Positions 14,258-21,148 of a DNA stretch of 21,148 nt are shown one piece after another. Source of the DNA: a virus. The position numbers were made by a program, and so were the translations under genes. The stretch lies in the IMG/VR virus record IMGVR_UViG_3300013093_003307, positions 1 to 21,148 of that record. The stretch is one strand, 5' to 3'. How positions within the stretch are numbered: position 1 is the stretch's first letter; every line of letters begins with the position of its first letter. The notes under the pieces were generated by a model. That model ran no database searches, was not told the origin of the DNA, and saw nothing but the letters and a program-made list of their open reading frames with translations.

Positions 14258-14873
14258 ATCTTCCCCAGCCTACCCTGGTCCAAATGCGTTCGTGTGCCCA
14301 AAATAGGAATACTTTAGTAAAGATCTCAACTCCGCTAATAGCAAGTGCCATTTTTGCCTGACCTGTGATGATAAAACTTAATATAAATGTATCAACAGTT
14401 CCCAGGGTTCTCCAGCTGACTGCTTTAGCTATGCTTCGTAAATGGCTTTCGCTTTTAGGTATGGCTAGAGAAGCTGAAATGCTTTTAACCCACTCATCGC
14501 TCCAATCGGTTACATGATAATCTACATCGATAGGTTTTTGGAATACTTTGTTAGTATCTTCAAATCTACCCGCTGTGATAGTATCCATCCATATTACTAT
14601 ATCAGCATCAAACGCATCTCTCAGGTCTTGTGTGGGACATACAAAATCACATATGGCGAAATCAACTTCGGCTTTCTTGGCTAGATCACCCATGCGCTCG
14701 ACCTGCCGCTTACGGCCTTCTGGGCTGAAATCCCAATCATTGTACTGCTCACGGACAGCATCGGCGTTAAACCATTTAACCGTGTGGGTAAGCATGAGCC
14801 TTTTTACGAGCTCTTGGCTAAACGTGGTTTTGCCGGATCCCGGCAGGCCCATTACCAATATCTTTTTTGTCAT
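14256..14873 (-). CDS. APS-kinase-like P-loop domain fused to DUF2061 membrane domain
   Basis: Adenylylsulfate kinase (CysC) makes PAPS, the universal sulfate donor, from APS and ATP. Residues 1-135 match CysC: P-loop GLPGSGKT (9-16), FNADAVREQYNDWDFSPEGR (35-54; CysC has DGDxVR...FSxxxR), VERMGDLAKKA (58-68) and CDFVCPTQDLR (75-85; CysC FxxPxxxxR). Residues 146-204 match DUF2061 (PF09834): SIAKAVSWRTLGTVDTF, then two hydrophobic stretches around 160-192 and FWAHERIW. That domain is membrane-associated and of unknown function. The ATG overlaps the GT4 stop (ATGA), making this the last gene of the operon. A sulfotransferase four genes upstream would use PAPS. Gluconate-kinase-like or other small-molecule kinase activity cannot be excluded. 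Confidence 0.82.
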   Translation of the reverse strand: MTKKILVMGLPGSGKTTFSQELVKRLMLTHTVKWFNADAVREQYNDWDFSPEGRKRQVERMGDLAKKAEVDFAICDFVCPTQDLRDAFDADIVIWMDTITAGRFEDTNKVFQKPIDVDYHVTDWSDEWVKSISASLAIPKSESHLRSIAKAVSWRTLGTVDTFILSFIITGQAKMALAISGVEIFTKVFLFWAHERIWTRVGWGR

Positions 14874-15781
14874 TTTGATAATCTATCTATCAAACCTTGC
14901 CACTCTAAGATACGTGTATTCCAAGAATAGAAACCATTATAGTATTCGTTCTGTCTCTTAAGTAACTCTTGTGTATTGGTCGTCCAATATTGGTTAATCG
15001 CCCTATTAAGAGCGTGAGCGAATCTCTCTGCCATTATATCTCTATTAGGTCCGTAAGGTATATAATCTGCCCATTCTCCGCAGGTTTCAGGTAAGGCACC
15101 GTGTCCTGTTGTAACTACTTTACATCCCGAGATCAATGCTTCGATTGCACTTATACAACTTGTTTCTTCAAAGGTATTAGGATAGGCAAATATGTGTGCT
15201 TTCTTAACAGTATCTCGCACTATATCGTTAGTGGCATAGCCGTGATATGTGATGCCCGGTGTATTCCTGCACTCTTCCCATAGGTGATCAAATTGACCTT
15301 TGGTCTGTTCTTCAAACTTAGGTCCATATATCTTAGTACTAGAAAATACATCGAGTTCTACATCAGAACGATTCAACAGCTTAAATGCCTTGATCAATAT
15401 ATCCAACCCTCTCCAAGGAGTTGAAGTGTATACTAACTTAAACTTCCCTTGTTCTCTAGGAATCCATTGGCACGGTTGGCTGGCATTTTTTATGACCATA
15501 CATTTATAAGCAGGCATCTTGAACTCTTTTAAGAACTTTTCATATTGCCAATGGCTAACCCAAACGAAGGCATCTATTTTTTCTACAAACTTAGGATCTC
15601 CCATCAGAGCTACAGTTTCTTCGTTAGTGTTTAACTGTTGCCATAATATATTTTTTTTAGTAGGATCTATATATTGAGGATCGCAAAAACTAAGGATTAG
15701 ATTAACTTTATCTTTGTAGCCGGTTTTCAACAGTTTATCAACTGTATAATACATGAGCTCACTTCCGCCTAATGGTTTCAT
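14870..15781 (-). CDS. Glycosyltransferase, GT4 family (GT-B fold)
   Basis: GT4 enzymes transfer sugars from nucleotide-sugar donors with retention of configuration, usually in building surface polysaccharides. The donor-side motif is intact: E206-x7-E214 within FEETSCISAIEAL (204-216), followed by SGCKVVTTGHGALPE (218-232). The start of the second Rossmann domain is KFKLVYTSTPWRGLDILIKAF (113-133). GGSE at residues 5-8 is the usual N-terminal glycine loop, but the first beta strand that normally precedes it is missing; an in-frame stop lies nine codons upstream. The 303-residue length is short for GT4. The start overlaps the stop of the GmhB-like gene (ATGA). Acceptor and donor are unknown. 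Confidence 0.88.
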   Translation of the reverse strand: MKPLGGSELMYYTVDKLLKTGYKDKVNLILSFCDPQYIDPTKKNILWQQLNTNEETVALMGDPKFVEKIDAFVWVSHWQYEKFLKEFKMPAYKCMVIKNASQPCQWIPREQGKFKLVYTSTPWRGLDILIKAFKLLNRSDVELDVFSSTKIYGPKFEEQTKGQFDHLWEECRNTPGITYHGYATNDIVRDTVKKAHIFAYPNTFEETSCISAIEALISGCKVVTTGHGALPETCGEWADYIPYGPNRDIMAERFAHALNRAINQYWTTNTQELLKRQNEYYNGFYSWNTRILEWQGLIDRLSK

Positions 15782-16428
15782 AGTGCCTCCGCAAACTTCA
15801 TAAGATTATCATAGATTTTTACTTTTGGTTGTAATAATCTATAGATAGGATTTTTGAGTTTTTCAGCGGTCTTCTGACCTTTACCGGTTAACACTAGTAC
15901 AGGAGTAGCGCCGGCTTTGTCTGCCATGACTAGATCTTCGATACTATCTCCGACATATACTCCCCCGGAGATCTTTACCCCCGGACTATTAGACTCAGCA
16001 TGTTTGAATAAACCAGTATTAGGTTTAGCATAAACATCTTCTTTACGACTACTGGTGTTATACCATATACCGTCAATACTAGTGCAGCCTGCCTGTCCTA
16101 ATAGCTGTAGCATGTGTCTATTACAATCTTCGACCTGTTCTATCGTTACTTTTTTCTGCACGACTCCTGGTTGATCAAACAATATTACTATCTTGTGTCC
16201 TTTACTGCGTATCAAAGCTACTGCTCTAAATGATCCATCTATAGGGTTGAATGTGTCTGGACCTGTGATAGCATCTCCGCATTCTACCATGACACCGTCT
16301 CTATCTAATGCGATAGTGTATTTGTCAAAGGTTGTAGGCATCTGTAGAGGAGTATAGACGCCTACCCCCTGTTGTTCTGCTATCGGTGCGTTGGTAACTA
16401 TGCTTTTTTCTACACTAAAACGTCCCAT
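15778..16428 (-). CDS. HAD phosphatase, GmhB-like (heptose bisphosphate phosphatase family)
   Basis: GmhB removes the 7-phosphate of D-glycero-manno-heptose 1,7-bisphosphate during ADP- or GDP-heptose synthesis. The ATG at 16428, four bases past the previous stop, gives 216 residues; an upstream TTG at 16542 would overlap the previous gene by 110 bases and is rejected. HAD motif I is ALDRDGVM (residues 41-48, D42 and D44). Motif III Lys lies in KPNTGL (135-140). Motif IV is VGDSIEDLVMADKAGAT (159-175). Motif II is odd: LFDQPGV (83-89) stands where GmhB has TNQSGI, so the Ser/Thr is Phe. The Cys-rich zinc loop of many GmhB proteins is absent. About 37 residues precede motif I. The substrate is therefore uncertain; histidinol-phosphatase-like activity is an alternative. 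Confidence 0.78.
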   Translation of the reverse strand: MGRFSVEKSIVTNAPIAEQQGVGVYTPLQMPTTFDKYTIALDRDGVMVECGDAITGPDTFNPIDGSFRAVALIRSKGHKIVILFDQPGVVQKKVTIEQVEDCNRHMLQLLGQAGCTSIDGIWYNTSSRKEDVYAKPNTGLFKHAESNSPGVKISGGVYVGDSIEDLVMADKAGATPVLVLTGKGQKTAEKLKNPIYRLLQPKVKIYDNLMKFAEAL

Positions 16429-16432
16429 GTGA

Positions 16433-17221
16433 TTACTCGTATAATGATTTAATATCGGGCGGTGTTGCTCCGCCATATCCAGTCGGAGACATATTTTGTC
16501 CTTTCTGCATATTGTCGTACCAAGCTTCAAAGTTTCCAGCAAATCTCTTGGTTCCTATATGCCCGCAGGTTATAGTTGGGTCTAACCAAACCGGTATGCC
16601 ACCGTCGTTTAGTTTCTGGCATACTAGTATATCTTCGCTAAAAATCTCGCCGTTTTTAATCTCTACATCAAATATCCAACGACGCACTTTTCCTTGATCT
16701 TTTTCTTCGTAAGGCGTGCTGTTATCCCATAGATACTGTACGGCAGCCTTGGACATACGTAAGAATCCTGTACCTAATCCTTCTGCATGTATTAAACCAT
16801 TGCTAGGATCTCTCGATCTCTTGGTATCTAATATCTTGGCCACATATTGTTCTAGATCACCTTTTTTACGATATGTTCCACCGACTACATCTACCGGATG
16901 GTTCAACAACTTAAAAAATTCCTCAGGTACCCAATCTATATCACTGTCGATAAACACTATATCATCAAATCCACTTTCTATCATTATGCCCATGAGATCG
17001 TTCCTAGCACGCTGTATCAGGGCATCATAACTTAACCATATAGGCATGATCTCTATACCTAGTTGTAGTCCCATGCGTATAGTCTGGATGAGGCTGTTGG
17101 CATACCACACTTCGATACGACCGTCATAACATGGAGTTCCTATCAATACCCGCCGAGGTTGATTCTGGGGTGCTTGAGGTTCCTGTAGTTGTTTGTTAAA
17201 TTTTCTGCTTATTCTATCCAT
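16433..17221 (-). CDS. Glycosyltransferase with DxD motif (GT-A-like)
   Basis: Probable cytoplasmic sugar transferase. Residues 1-22 are Gln/Pro-rich. Then come RRVLIGTPCYDGRIEVWY (23-40), IQRARNDLMG (69-78, an 'ARN' motif common to GT-A enzymes), the metal- and nucleotide-binding DSD within FIDSDIDWVPEE (90-101), EGLGTGFLRMSK (147-158), SEDILVCQKL (195-204) and CGHIG (219-223), whose His may complete metal binding. This order fits GT2-type enzymes and resembles glycosyltransferases of other T4-like marine phages (from memory). The 262 residues are enough for one GT-A domain. The start overlaps the end of the sulfotransferase gene by 13 bases. No membrane segment is seen. Confidence 0.82.
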   Translation of the reverse strand: MDRISRKFNKQLQEPQAPQNQPRRVLIGTPCYDGRIEVWYANSLIQTIRMGLQLGIEIMPIWLSYDALIQRARNDLMGIMIESGFDDIVFIDSDIDWVPEEFFKLLNHPVDVVGGTYRKKGDLEQYVAKILDTKRSRDPSNGLIHAEGLGTGFLRMSKAAVQYLWDNSTPYEEKDQGKVRRWIFDVEIKNGEIFSEDILVCQKLNDGGIPVWLDPTITCGHIGTKRFAGNFEAWYDNMQKGQNMSPTGYGGATPPDIKSLYE

Positions 17222-18024
17222 AGTATTTGTCTCTTTATATGATCAAAATCAAACTTCCAGAAACTCTGTCCAACATTTTGTTGCCATAGATCTGATGGGA
17301 TGATCGGTTTTCTCTGTTTATATTCTACTTTTTTCCTAACTGTATGTAGACCCTTTATGTTGGTAGCTTCATCAAACTCGTCGTAGCTATCTTCGACATT
17401 ATCAAAATCGTGATCATAGTAGGGTTCGTTTAAGAAACCATATATCGTTTCCATAGTTTCTTGTGGCCTTTTAGATAGCGCATCATAATCGACTACGCAC
17501 AACATATCTTTTTCATTGCTGAAAAGGGCCTGTTTTAGACAGGTAATAGGACCTGCTACATATCCGTTGTTTGGATCCATCAAAGATTGAGATCTATGAT
17601 ATACCGTGCCTAGATCTTGGTGATGATATAAGGCTTTTATCGTATAGGGATTCTTGGCATTGAGCTGTTCAAAACTGTCCAATATCCAAGGCACATCCCT
17701 TATACAGATGATGATCTTGCTACCGGGGAATAGATCTCTTACCAGTGGAGTCTGCGAAGTCCAGGCACGATTAGTATTAAAACATACTTCATTACCATCT
17801 TCGTAAAATGCCTTAAAAAGACCTTTGATCAACCTTTGGCGTTTTTCTATAGGTACCGCAGACTCCATACCTACGCTGGCGTGTGTAGTGGTTAATATGT
17901 TCCTGGCATAATCATGCAATGGATCACTTATCTGTGCGGTAAATCTAGGATTTTGTTTTAGGATTGATGTTAATAACGTAGATCCACTACGCGGTAATCC
18001 TGATATAAAATGATATTTTTGCAT
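17209..18024 (-). CDS. PAPS-dependent sulfotransferase
   Basis: The enzyme transfers sulfate from PAPS to a hydroxyl or amine, usually of a carbohydrate. The 5'-phosphosulfate loop is intact: GLPRSGSTLL (9-18). The 3'-phosphate-binding segment follows as KIIICIRDVPWILDSF (103-118) with R109 and S117. The 271-residue length is normal for a single sulfotransferase domain. No signal peptide or membrane anchor is seen, so it should act in the cytoplasm. The ATG follows the NodU-type stop codon with no gap (TAAATG), so translation is coupled. Four genes downstream lies an APS-kinase-like protein that would make its co-substrate. The acceptor is unknown; the glycosyltransferase neighbours suggest a glycan. 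Confidence 0.9.
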   Translation of the reverse strand: MQKYHFISGLPRSGSTLLTSILKQNPRFTAQISDPLHDYARNILTTTHASVGMESAVPIEKRQRLIKGLFKAFYEDGNEVCFNTNRAWTSQTPLVRDLFPGSKIIICIRDVPWILDSFEQLNAKNPYTIKALYHHQDLGTVYHRSQSLMDPNNGYVAGPITCLKQALFSNEKDMLCVVDYDALSKRPQETMETIYGFLNEPYYDHDFDNVEDSYDEFDEATNIKGLHTVRKKVEYKQRKPIIPSDLWQQNVGQSFWKFDFDHIKRQILWIE

Positions 18025-19719
18025 TTATTTTATTATTAGCTTTCCTACTTCTGATAGATATAGATATTTTATATCCGATCTTGCCAGCGTGTCAATGGCA
18101 TCTTCTAGTGTTTCAACCAAAGGATCACCGGCTAGATTAAAACTGGTATTAAACAACATAGGAACTCCGGTCATCTTATAAAACGAGTTAATCAGATTAT
18201 AGTAGTCTATATTGTCACCCTTACTTACTGTTTGTACACGGCATGTTCCATCTACGTGAGTTACAGCAGGAATCTCTCCTAGTTTACTAGGTAATACATT
18301 GATGGCATACATCATAAATGGGCTAGATTTCAAGCCTCTCATCTCAAACCATTCGTGCGCATATTCTTCCAATACACTTCCAGCGAATGGTCTGAACCAT
18401 TCACGACCCTTGACCTTGTTTACAAAATCTTTACCATTAGCACCGCGAGGATCAAATAAGATACTTCTATTACCTAATGCTCTAGGGCCTGCTTCGGCAC
18501 TTCCCCTAAACATGGCCACGATATTTTGATCGACCAATAACTGTGCGATATCATCAGGTGTGACATCATCCACGACCTTAAGGTTTTTACTATGTATCGC
18601 TTTGAGATCATCATATGACGGCTCTAGGCCTAGATATAAGGTAGTAAGAGGATTAGGAATAGTGCTGTTGCTATGTAGATGCCATGCTAAAAGCGCCAGA
18701 CCTAGTGCTGTTCCACCATCGTGTGCTATGGGATCTACATAGATATTAAGCTCGGGAAATCTTTCTAGGTAATAGTAGTTGGCTACACAGTTAAGTCCAT
18801 AGCCTCCTGCGATAACCACATTCTTTTCTCCTGTCTTCTGTACAGCTAACTCGATGATATCGCCCAGTTGTTCCTGCGATTCTTGCTGTATGTGCCAGGC
18901 TAGATTCTTGTCTATATCACGGACCTTACTGAAATCATGATGCCATACAGATGGATCTTGGGTCCTGCGCAAGTATGTAAATCTATTTTCATCTATTAGA
19001 GCACCGGCCGGATACATAGGTTGCAATAGATTTTTGTTGCCTTTACCTTCTACAAAGAAATTAGGTATGTTAGAGTCATACTTTCCGTAGGGTGCTAGTC
19101 CCATGGTCTTACCAGCTTCGATAAAACCAAATCCTAGATAGTTACTGACAGCTTCATAGGCTTTAGTGATAGTGACAGAATTATCAAACTCCTGTACTCC
19201 GTTGTCAAAATATCTAGCACTACCGTCAGCATAGCGTTTATACACGGTATCAAACCCATTGGGATAACTGCACTTGTAGATGCTTTCTGTTTCAAATCCA
19301 CTGGTAACAGGACTATCTTCTGCGTCGCCCATCTTGGCGCTGTGTACACTACCGGCACCATCGGCTATCACTGCTACAGCAGTAGTGAATCCACTATTAT
19401 AAAAAGCGCCTGCGGCATGTCCAAGATGATGCTGATGTCCAAGATTAGTTACTTTTACCTTGGGATTAAACTTGCGGACCAGTGCTGTATAAGCATCTTC
19501 ATAGGTCCAAGGTAGTTTGACTAGGTCGGGGCTGGTTCCGCCGATCACTAGTTCATCTACATGTGTGCTTTCTAACACAGTCAACATAGCACGGAAAGGA
19601 TTGCCGTCATATTTCATACGGCTTAGACGTTCTTCTTCTGCGTAGAATACTACCTTGCCATCCGATACCAATGCCGCTGACCCATTATGTCCAGGATTAA
19701 TCGCTAGTATATTATACAT
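18025..19719 (-). CDS. O-carbamoyltransferase, NodU/CmcH family
   Basis: NodU-type enzymes transfer a carbamoyl group from carbamoyl phosphate, through a carbamoyl-adenylate, to a sugar or antibiotic hydroxyl. The 564-residue length is typical. The N-terminal Kae1-like domain has INPGHNGSAAL (7-17), the metal-binding HHLGH (97-101) and VIADGAG (117-123). The active-site cleft has GGYGLNCVAN (305-314). The C-terminal YrdC-like domain has FRGSAEAGPRALGNRSI (404-420), REWFRPFAGS (439-448), HVDGTCRVQTV (488-498) and FNTSFN (523-528). All key motifs are intact. The start overlaps the GT9-like stop by one base. The acceptor is not known; the neighbours suggest a sugar of a surface glycan. Similar genes occur in marine T4-like phages (from memory). 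Confidence 0.95.
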   Translation of the reverse strand: MYNILAINPGHNGSAALVSDGKVVFYAEEERLSRMKYDGNPFRAMLTVLESTHVDELVIGGTSPDLVKLPWTYEDAYTALVRKFNPKVKVTNLGHQHHLGHAAGAFYNSGFTTAVAVIADGAGSVHSAKMGDAEDSPVTSGFETESIYKCSYPNGFDTVYKRYADGSARYFDNGVQEFDNSVTITKAYEAVSNYLGFGFIEAGKTMGLAPYGKYDSNIPNFFVEGKGNKNLLQPMYPAGALIDENRFTYLRRTQDPSVWHHDFSKVRDIDKNLAWHIQQESQEQLGDIIELAVQKTGEKNVVIAGGYGLNCVANYYYLERFPELNIYVDPIAHDGGTALGLALLAWHLHSNSTIPNPLTTLYLGLEPSYDDLKAIHSKNLKVVDDVTPDDIAQLLVDQNIVAMFRGSAEAGPRALGNRSILFDPRGANGKDFVNKVKGREWFRPFAGSVLEEYAHEWFEMRGLKSSPFMMYAINVLPSKLGEIPAVTHVDGTCRVQTVSKGDNIDYYNLINSFYKMTGVPMLFNTSFNLAGDPLVETLEDAIDTLARSDIKYLYLSEVGKLIIK

Positions 19720-20654
19720 TATTTTGTTTTCTCTATGTCTGCTACGATCATGTTGTAGATATTAGTGATTTCACTCTCATCAAAATCCATCATAGTATCA
19801 TTATAACGATCTGCTAACACGCTGTCTAGTCCAGTGATACGTATCGGACTGTATTTTTTCTGTCCTGCTTTCTCTATGATTTGGAAATAATCTGGATAGC
19901 TGGTATTGACAGGGAACGTGCTACCAAATATAACAGTTCCTGGACAACCTACTGCACGTGCCATATGTTGTCCCACCGAATCTACCCCTACGAAATAGTC
20001 AGCATAGCTGATCAATGATGCCCACATGCGTAGGTCAGTCTGTGGAGGTAACTTGACTGTGTAACTGTCGGTGGTGATCTGTAGTTGTTGCTCTCCGAAA
20101 AATATCATGTTATACCTAGCGGCCAGTTTCTTAGTCAGGCTGATATAGCCATCTGCGCTAAGGCTACGGCTGGCGCTGTCGATGACATCATTGCGATCCA
20201 AGGTAGCACCTCTACCGAATGGTTGTATCACGATAGTTTTGGCTTTCTGCTGTTGCTGTTTGACATCAGCTATGGTATTGACTGCCCATTTTTCTTCAGT
20301 CTTGCTGAATATCATCTTAGGAATACCTAGATCACTATGATCTGTAGTTCCATTGATCTCTCTATCAAACCCTTCTACTAGACTGATCTCTTGGCGGAAG
20401 TAAGCAGGTAGCCTATAGGGCTCAGGAGTCATGATTAGATCTGCTTCTTTGATCACATTGTCCCAGATGCCTTTGGTGTCTGCGCCATAGGTACGATCTT
20501 GTAGTTCCGGAATGCTCCAAAGTAGATAGTCCCAAGCGGGTATGATCAGCGCCCAATCTAGGGTTGGGTTGAGTCTGTTGAATTTGAGTAATGCGGGTAT
20601 TGCCGCGATAACACGGCCTGCGCCGCCATCGATGTAGATTATTGTTTTTGCCAT
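19719..20654 (-). CDS. Glycosyltransferase, GT9 (heptosyltransferase)-like
   Basis: GT9 enzymes transfer heptose from ADP-heptose to lipopolysaccharide core; related ones act on other glycans. The 311 residues begin MAKTIIYIDGGAGRVIAAIPAL, the family's 'GxGDxixaxPal' opening. The donor-domain signature is clear: YFVGVDSVGQHMARAVGCP (220-238), then VIFGSTFPV (241-249), matching the GT9 'vGvDSG.mHlAaAlg.P.v.lFG.t' region with SVGQH in place of SGxxH. The ATG at 20654 has AGAGGA four bases upstream. An in-frame TTG at 20705 lies in the -35 box of the promoter and is rejected. It is the first gene of the seven-gene operon. The heptose donor is inferred from the family and from the GmhB-like gene nearby. 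Confidence 0.82.
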   Translation of the reverse strand: MAKTIIYIDGGAGRVIAAIPALLKFNRLNPTLDWALIIPAWDYLLWSIPELQDRTYGADTKGIWDNVIKEADLIMTPEPYRLPAYFRQEISLVEGFDREINGTTDHSDLGIPKMIFSKTEEKWAVNTIADVKQQQQKAKTIVIQPFGRGATLDRNDVIDSASRSLSADGYISLTKKLAARYNMIFFGEQQLQITTDSYTVKLPPQTDLRMWASLISYADYFVGVDSVGQHMARAVGCPGTVIFGSTFPVNTSYPDYFQIIEKAGQKKYSPIRITGLDSVLADRYNDTMMDFDESEITNIYNMIVADIEKTK

Positions 20655-20676
20655 TGAATCCTCTGATTGATACAGT

Positions 20677-20705
20677 AATATATACTGATAATTATCAGAA
20701 GTCAA
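20677..20705 (-). promoter_or_regulatory. Sigma70-type promoter for the glycan-enzyme operon
   Basis: On the minus strand, TTGACT (20705-20700) and TATATT (20682-20677) are separated by exactly 17 bases. Each hexamer matches five of six bases of the bacterial consensus. A start about seven bases downstream would give a 15- to 20-base leader holding the AGAGGA ribosome-binding site. No TAAATA late element is present, so host-type polymerase and early or middle expression are predicted. Confidence 0.7.
20685..20698. promoter_or_regulatory. 14-bp perfect palindrome in the promoter spacer (possible operator)
   Basis: CTGATAATTATCAG is a perfect 14-base palindrome lying wholly inside the 17-base spacer of the sigma70-type promoter. 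A second inverted repeat, CAGTA-ATATA-TACTG (20673-20687), overlaps it and covers the -10 box. There is no T run, so it is not a terminator. A repressor dimer bound here would block polymerase. Confidence 0.6.
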
Positions 20706-20718
20706 TGGCCTGGCGGAT

Positions 20719-21148
20719 TTATTGTGGTTCTACTAGGCTACGTAATCTATCCACTTCGATACTGAGTTCTTGGATAGCACGTACTAGTACTGGTAAAAGT
20801 TTACCCGGAGTAGCTTCTAGCCTCGATCCATCTTCGTTACTGATGATCAAATTCAAGTAATCAGTAGCTGTGAATTTCTTTTGGACCTCATCTAGTTCCT
20901 GGGCGATAAATCCAGCTTCTGGTATTCCTACCTTGGCTCCGTCCCTCATATTCCAATCGAACTTAACTGGACGTAGTGCGCGAACGAATTCTAATCCAAT
21001 CGGTAGTCCACAGATATTAGTCTTATCTCTGCAGTCTGATAGTGCTGTTATGCTAGTTTGCTGTGCACGTATAGTGGCGATCGAGCTATTACCTAGCGTA
21101 ATGGTATTACTACATGTTGCGGCTAATCCTACAGCACCATTACCTAAG
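20719..21148 (-). CDS. Tail fibre C-terminus with Peptidase_S74 self-cleaving chaperone (partial)
   Basis: The reading frame is open from the right edge to the stop at 20719, so this is the 3' end of a longer gene. A first internal ATG at 20949 is not the start. The visible part begins with a repeat-like beta region (NTITLGNSSIATIRAQQ). Then comes ALSDCRDKTNI, the S74 signature 'SDxRxK'; the Ser codon is at 21037-21039 and the Lys codon at 21022-21024. After it come GLEFVRALRPVKFDWN, GFIAQELDEVQKKF and the closing helix LLPVLVRAIQELSIEVDRLR. S74 domains trimerise, fold the fibre and cut themselves off before the Ser, which here would release 106 residues. The fibre binds the host surface, next to an operon predicted to alter glycans. 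Confidence 0.9.
   Translation of the reverse strand, partial: LGNGAVGLAATCSNTITLGNSSIATIRAQQTSITALSDCRDKTNICGLPIGLEFVRALRPVKFDWNMRDGAKVGIPEAGFIAQELDEVQKKFTATDYLNLIISNEDGSRLEATPGKLLPVLVRAIQELSIEVDRLRSLVEPQ

Noticed and set aside
16429-16542. TTG start for the GmhB-like gene
   Set aside because: The extra 38 residues lie wholly within the preceding glycosyltransferase gene and have no HAD feature.
14250-20654. Bacterial chromosomal island rather than phage genome for the glycan operon
   Set aside because: It is flanked on both sides by phage structural genes with no integrase, repeat or tRNA, and its style of gene overlap matches the phage blocks.
20655-20705. TTG start for the GT9-like gene
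   Set aside because: The TTG is the -35 hexamer of a good promoter; the ATG at 20654 has a ribosome-binding site and begins with the family motif.
20719-20949. Stand-alone 76-aa gene starting at an internal ATG
   Set aside because: The frame stays open to the right edge and the upstream codons encode the rest of the S74 domain, so it is part of a tail-fibre gene.
1-21148. tRNA genes, CRISPR arrays, retron or reverse-transcriptase elements
   Set aside because: No cloverleaf-like segments, regular repeat-spacer pattern or reverse-transcriptase motif was seen on either strand.

Overview
The window is part of a T4-type contractile-tailed bacteriophage (myovirus) genome. Its proteins resemble those of marine cyanophages and SAR11-type phages more than those of enteric T4. 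The phage assignment is firm: tail sheath (gp18), tail tube (gp19), neck/tail-completion proteins (gp13-, gp14- and gp15-like), head-completion nuclease (gp4-like), small terminase (gp16-like), dNMP kinase (gp1-like) and the C-terminus of a tail fibre with a self-cleaving S74 chaperone. The marine assignment rests on remembered family resemblance and on the auxiliary gene set. No integrase, insertion sequence, CRISPR array or tRNA was seen, and no stretch over 300 bases lacks a gene.

Layout. (1) 1-8990, minus strand: a late structural block read from gp18 towards position 1, in the order gp18, gp19, gp54-like tube initiator, 125-aa protein, gp4, gp16, 203-aa protein, 541-aa Cys/His-rich protein, then the first codons of another gene. 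It is punctuated by T4-late-type promoters (core TAAATA) and two strong hairpin terminators. (2) 9051-10884: a plus-strand HNH-type zinc protein converging on a minus-strand dNMP kinase, then gp13. (3) 10913-13929, plus strand: gp14, gp15 and a Nudix hydrolase, abutting or overlapping. (4) 13926-14228, minus strand: a 100-aa protein of unknown function with its own late promoter. (5) 14256-20654, minus strand: a seven-gene operon of carbohydrate-decorating enzymes, read as GT9-like glycosyltransferase, NodU-type carbamoyltransferase, PAPS sulfotransferase, DxD glycosyltransferase, GmhB-like HAD phosphatase, GT4 glycosyltransferase, and an APS-kinase domain fused to a DUF2061 membrane domain. 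(6) 20719-21148: 3' end of a tail-fibre gene.

How the genes work together. The structural genes build the neck, tail and packaging machinery and carry late promoters. The operon in (5) has no late promoter. It is preceded by a sigma70-type promoter (TTGACT, 17-bp spacer, TATATT) whose spacer holds a 14-bp perfect palindrome, suggesting host-polymerase transcription under repressor control. Its enzymes form a plausible set for making and modifying a glycan with heptose-like sugars, carbamoyl and sulfate groups; the kinase would supply the PAPS that the sulfotransferase uses. Whether the target is the host surface or the virion is not known. The tail sheath is about 480 residues longer than T4 gp18 because of a central insert of repeated beta-rich modules, and a Trp/Gly motif in that insert recurs in the C-terminal extensions of gp14 and gp15.
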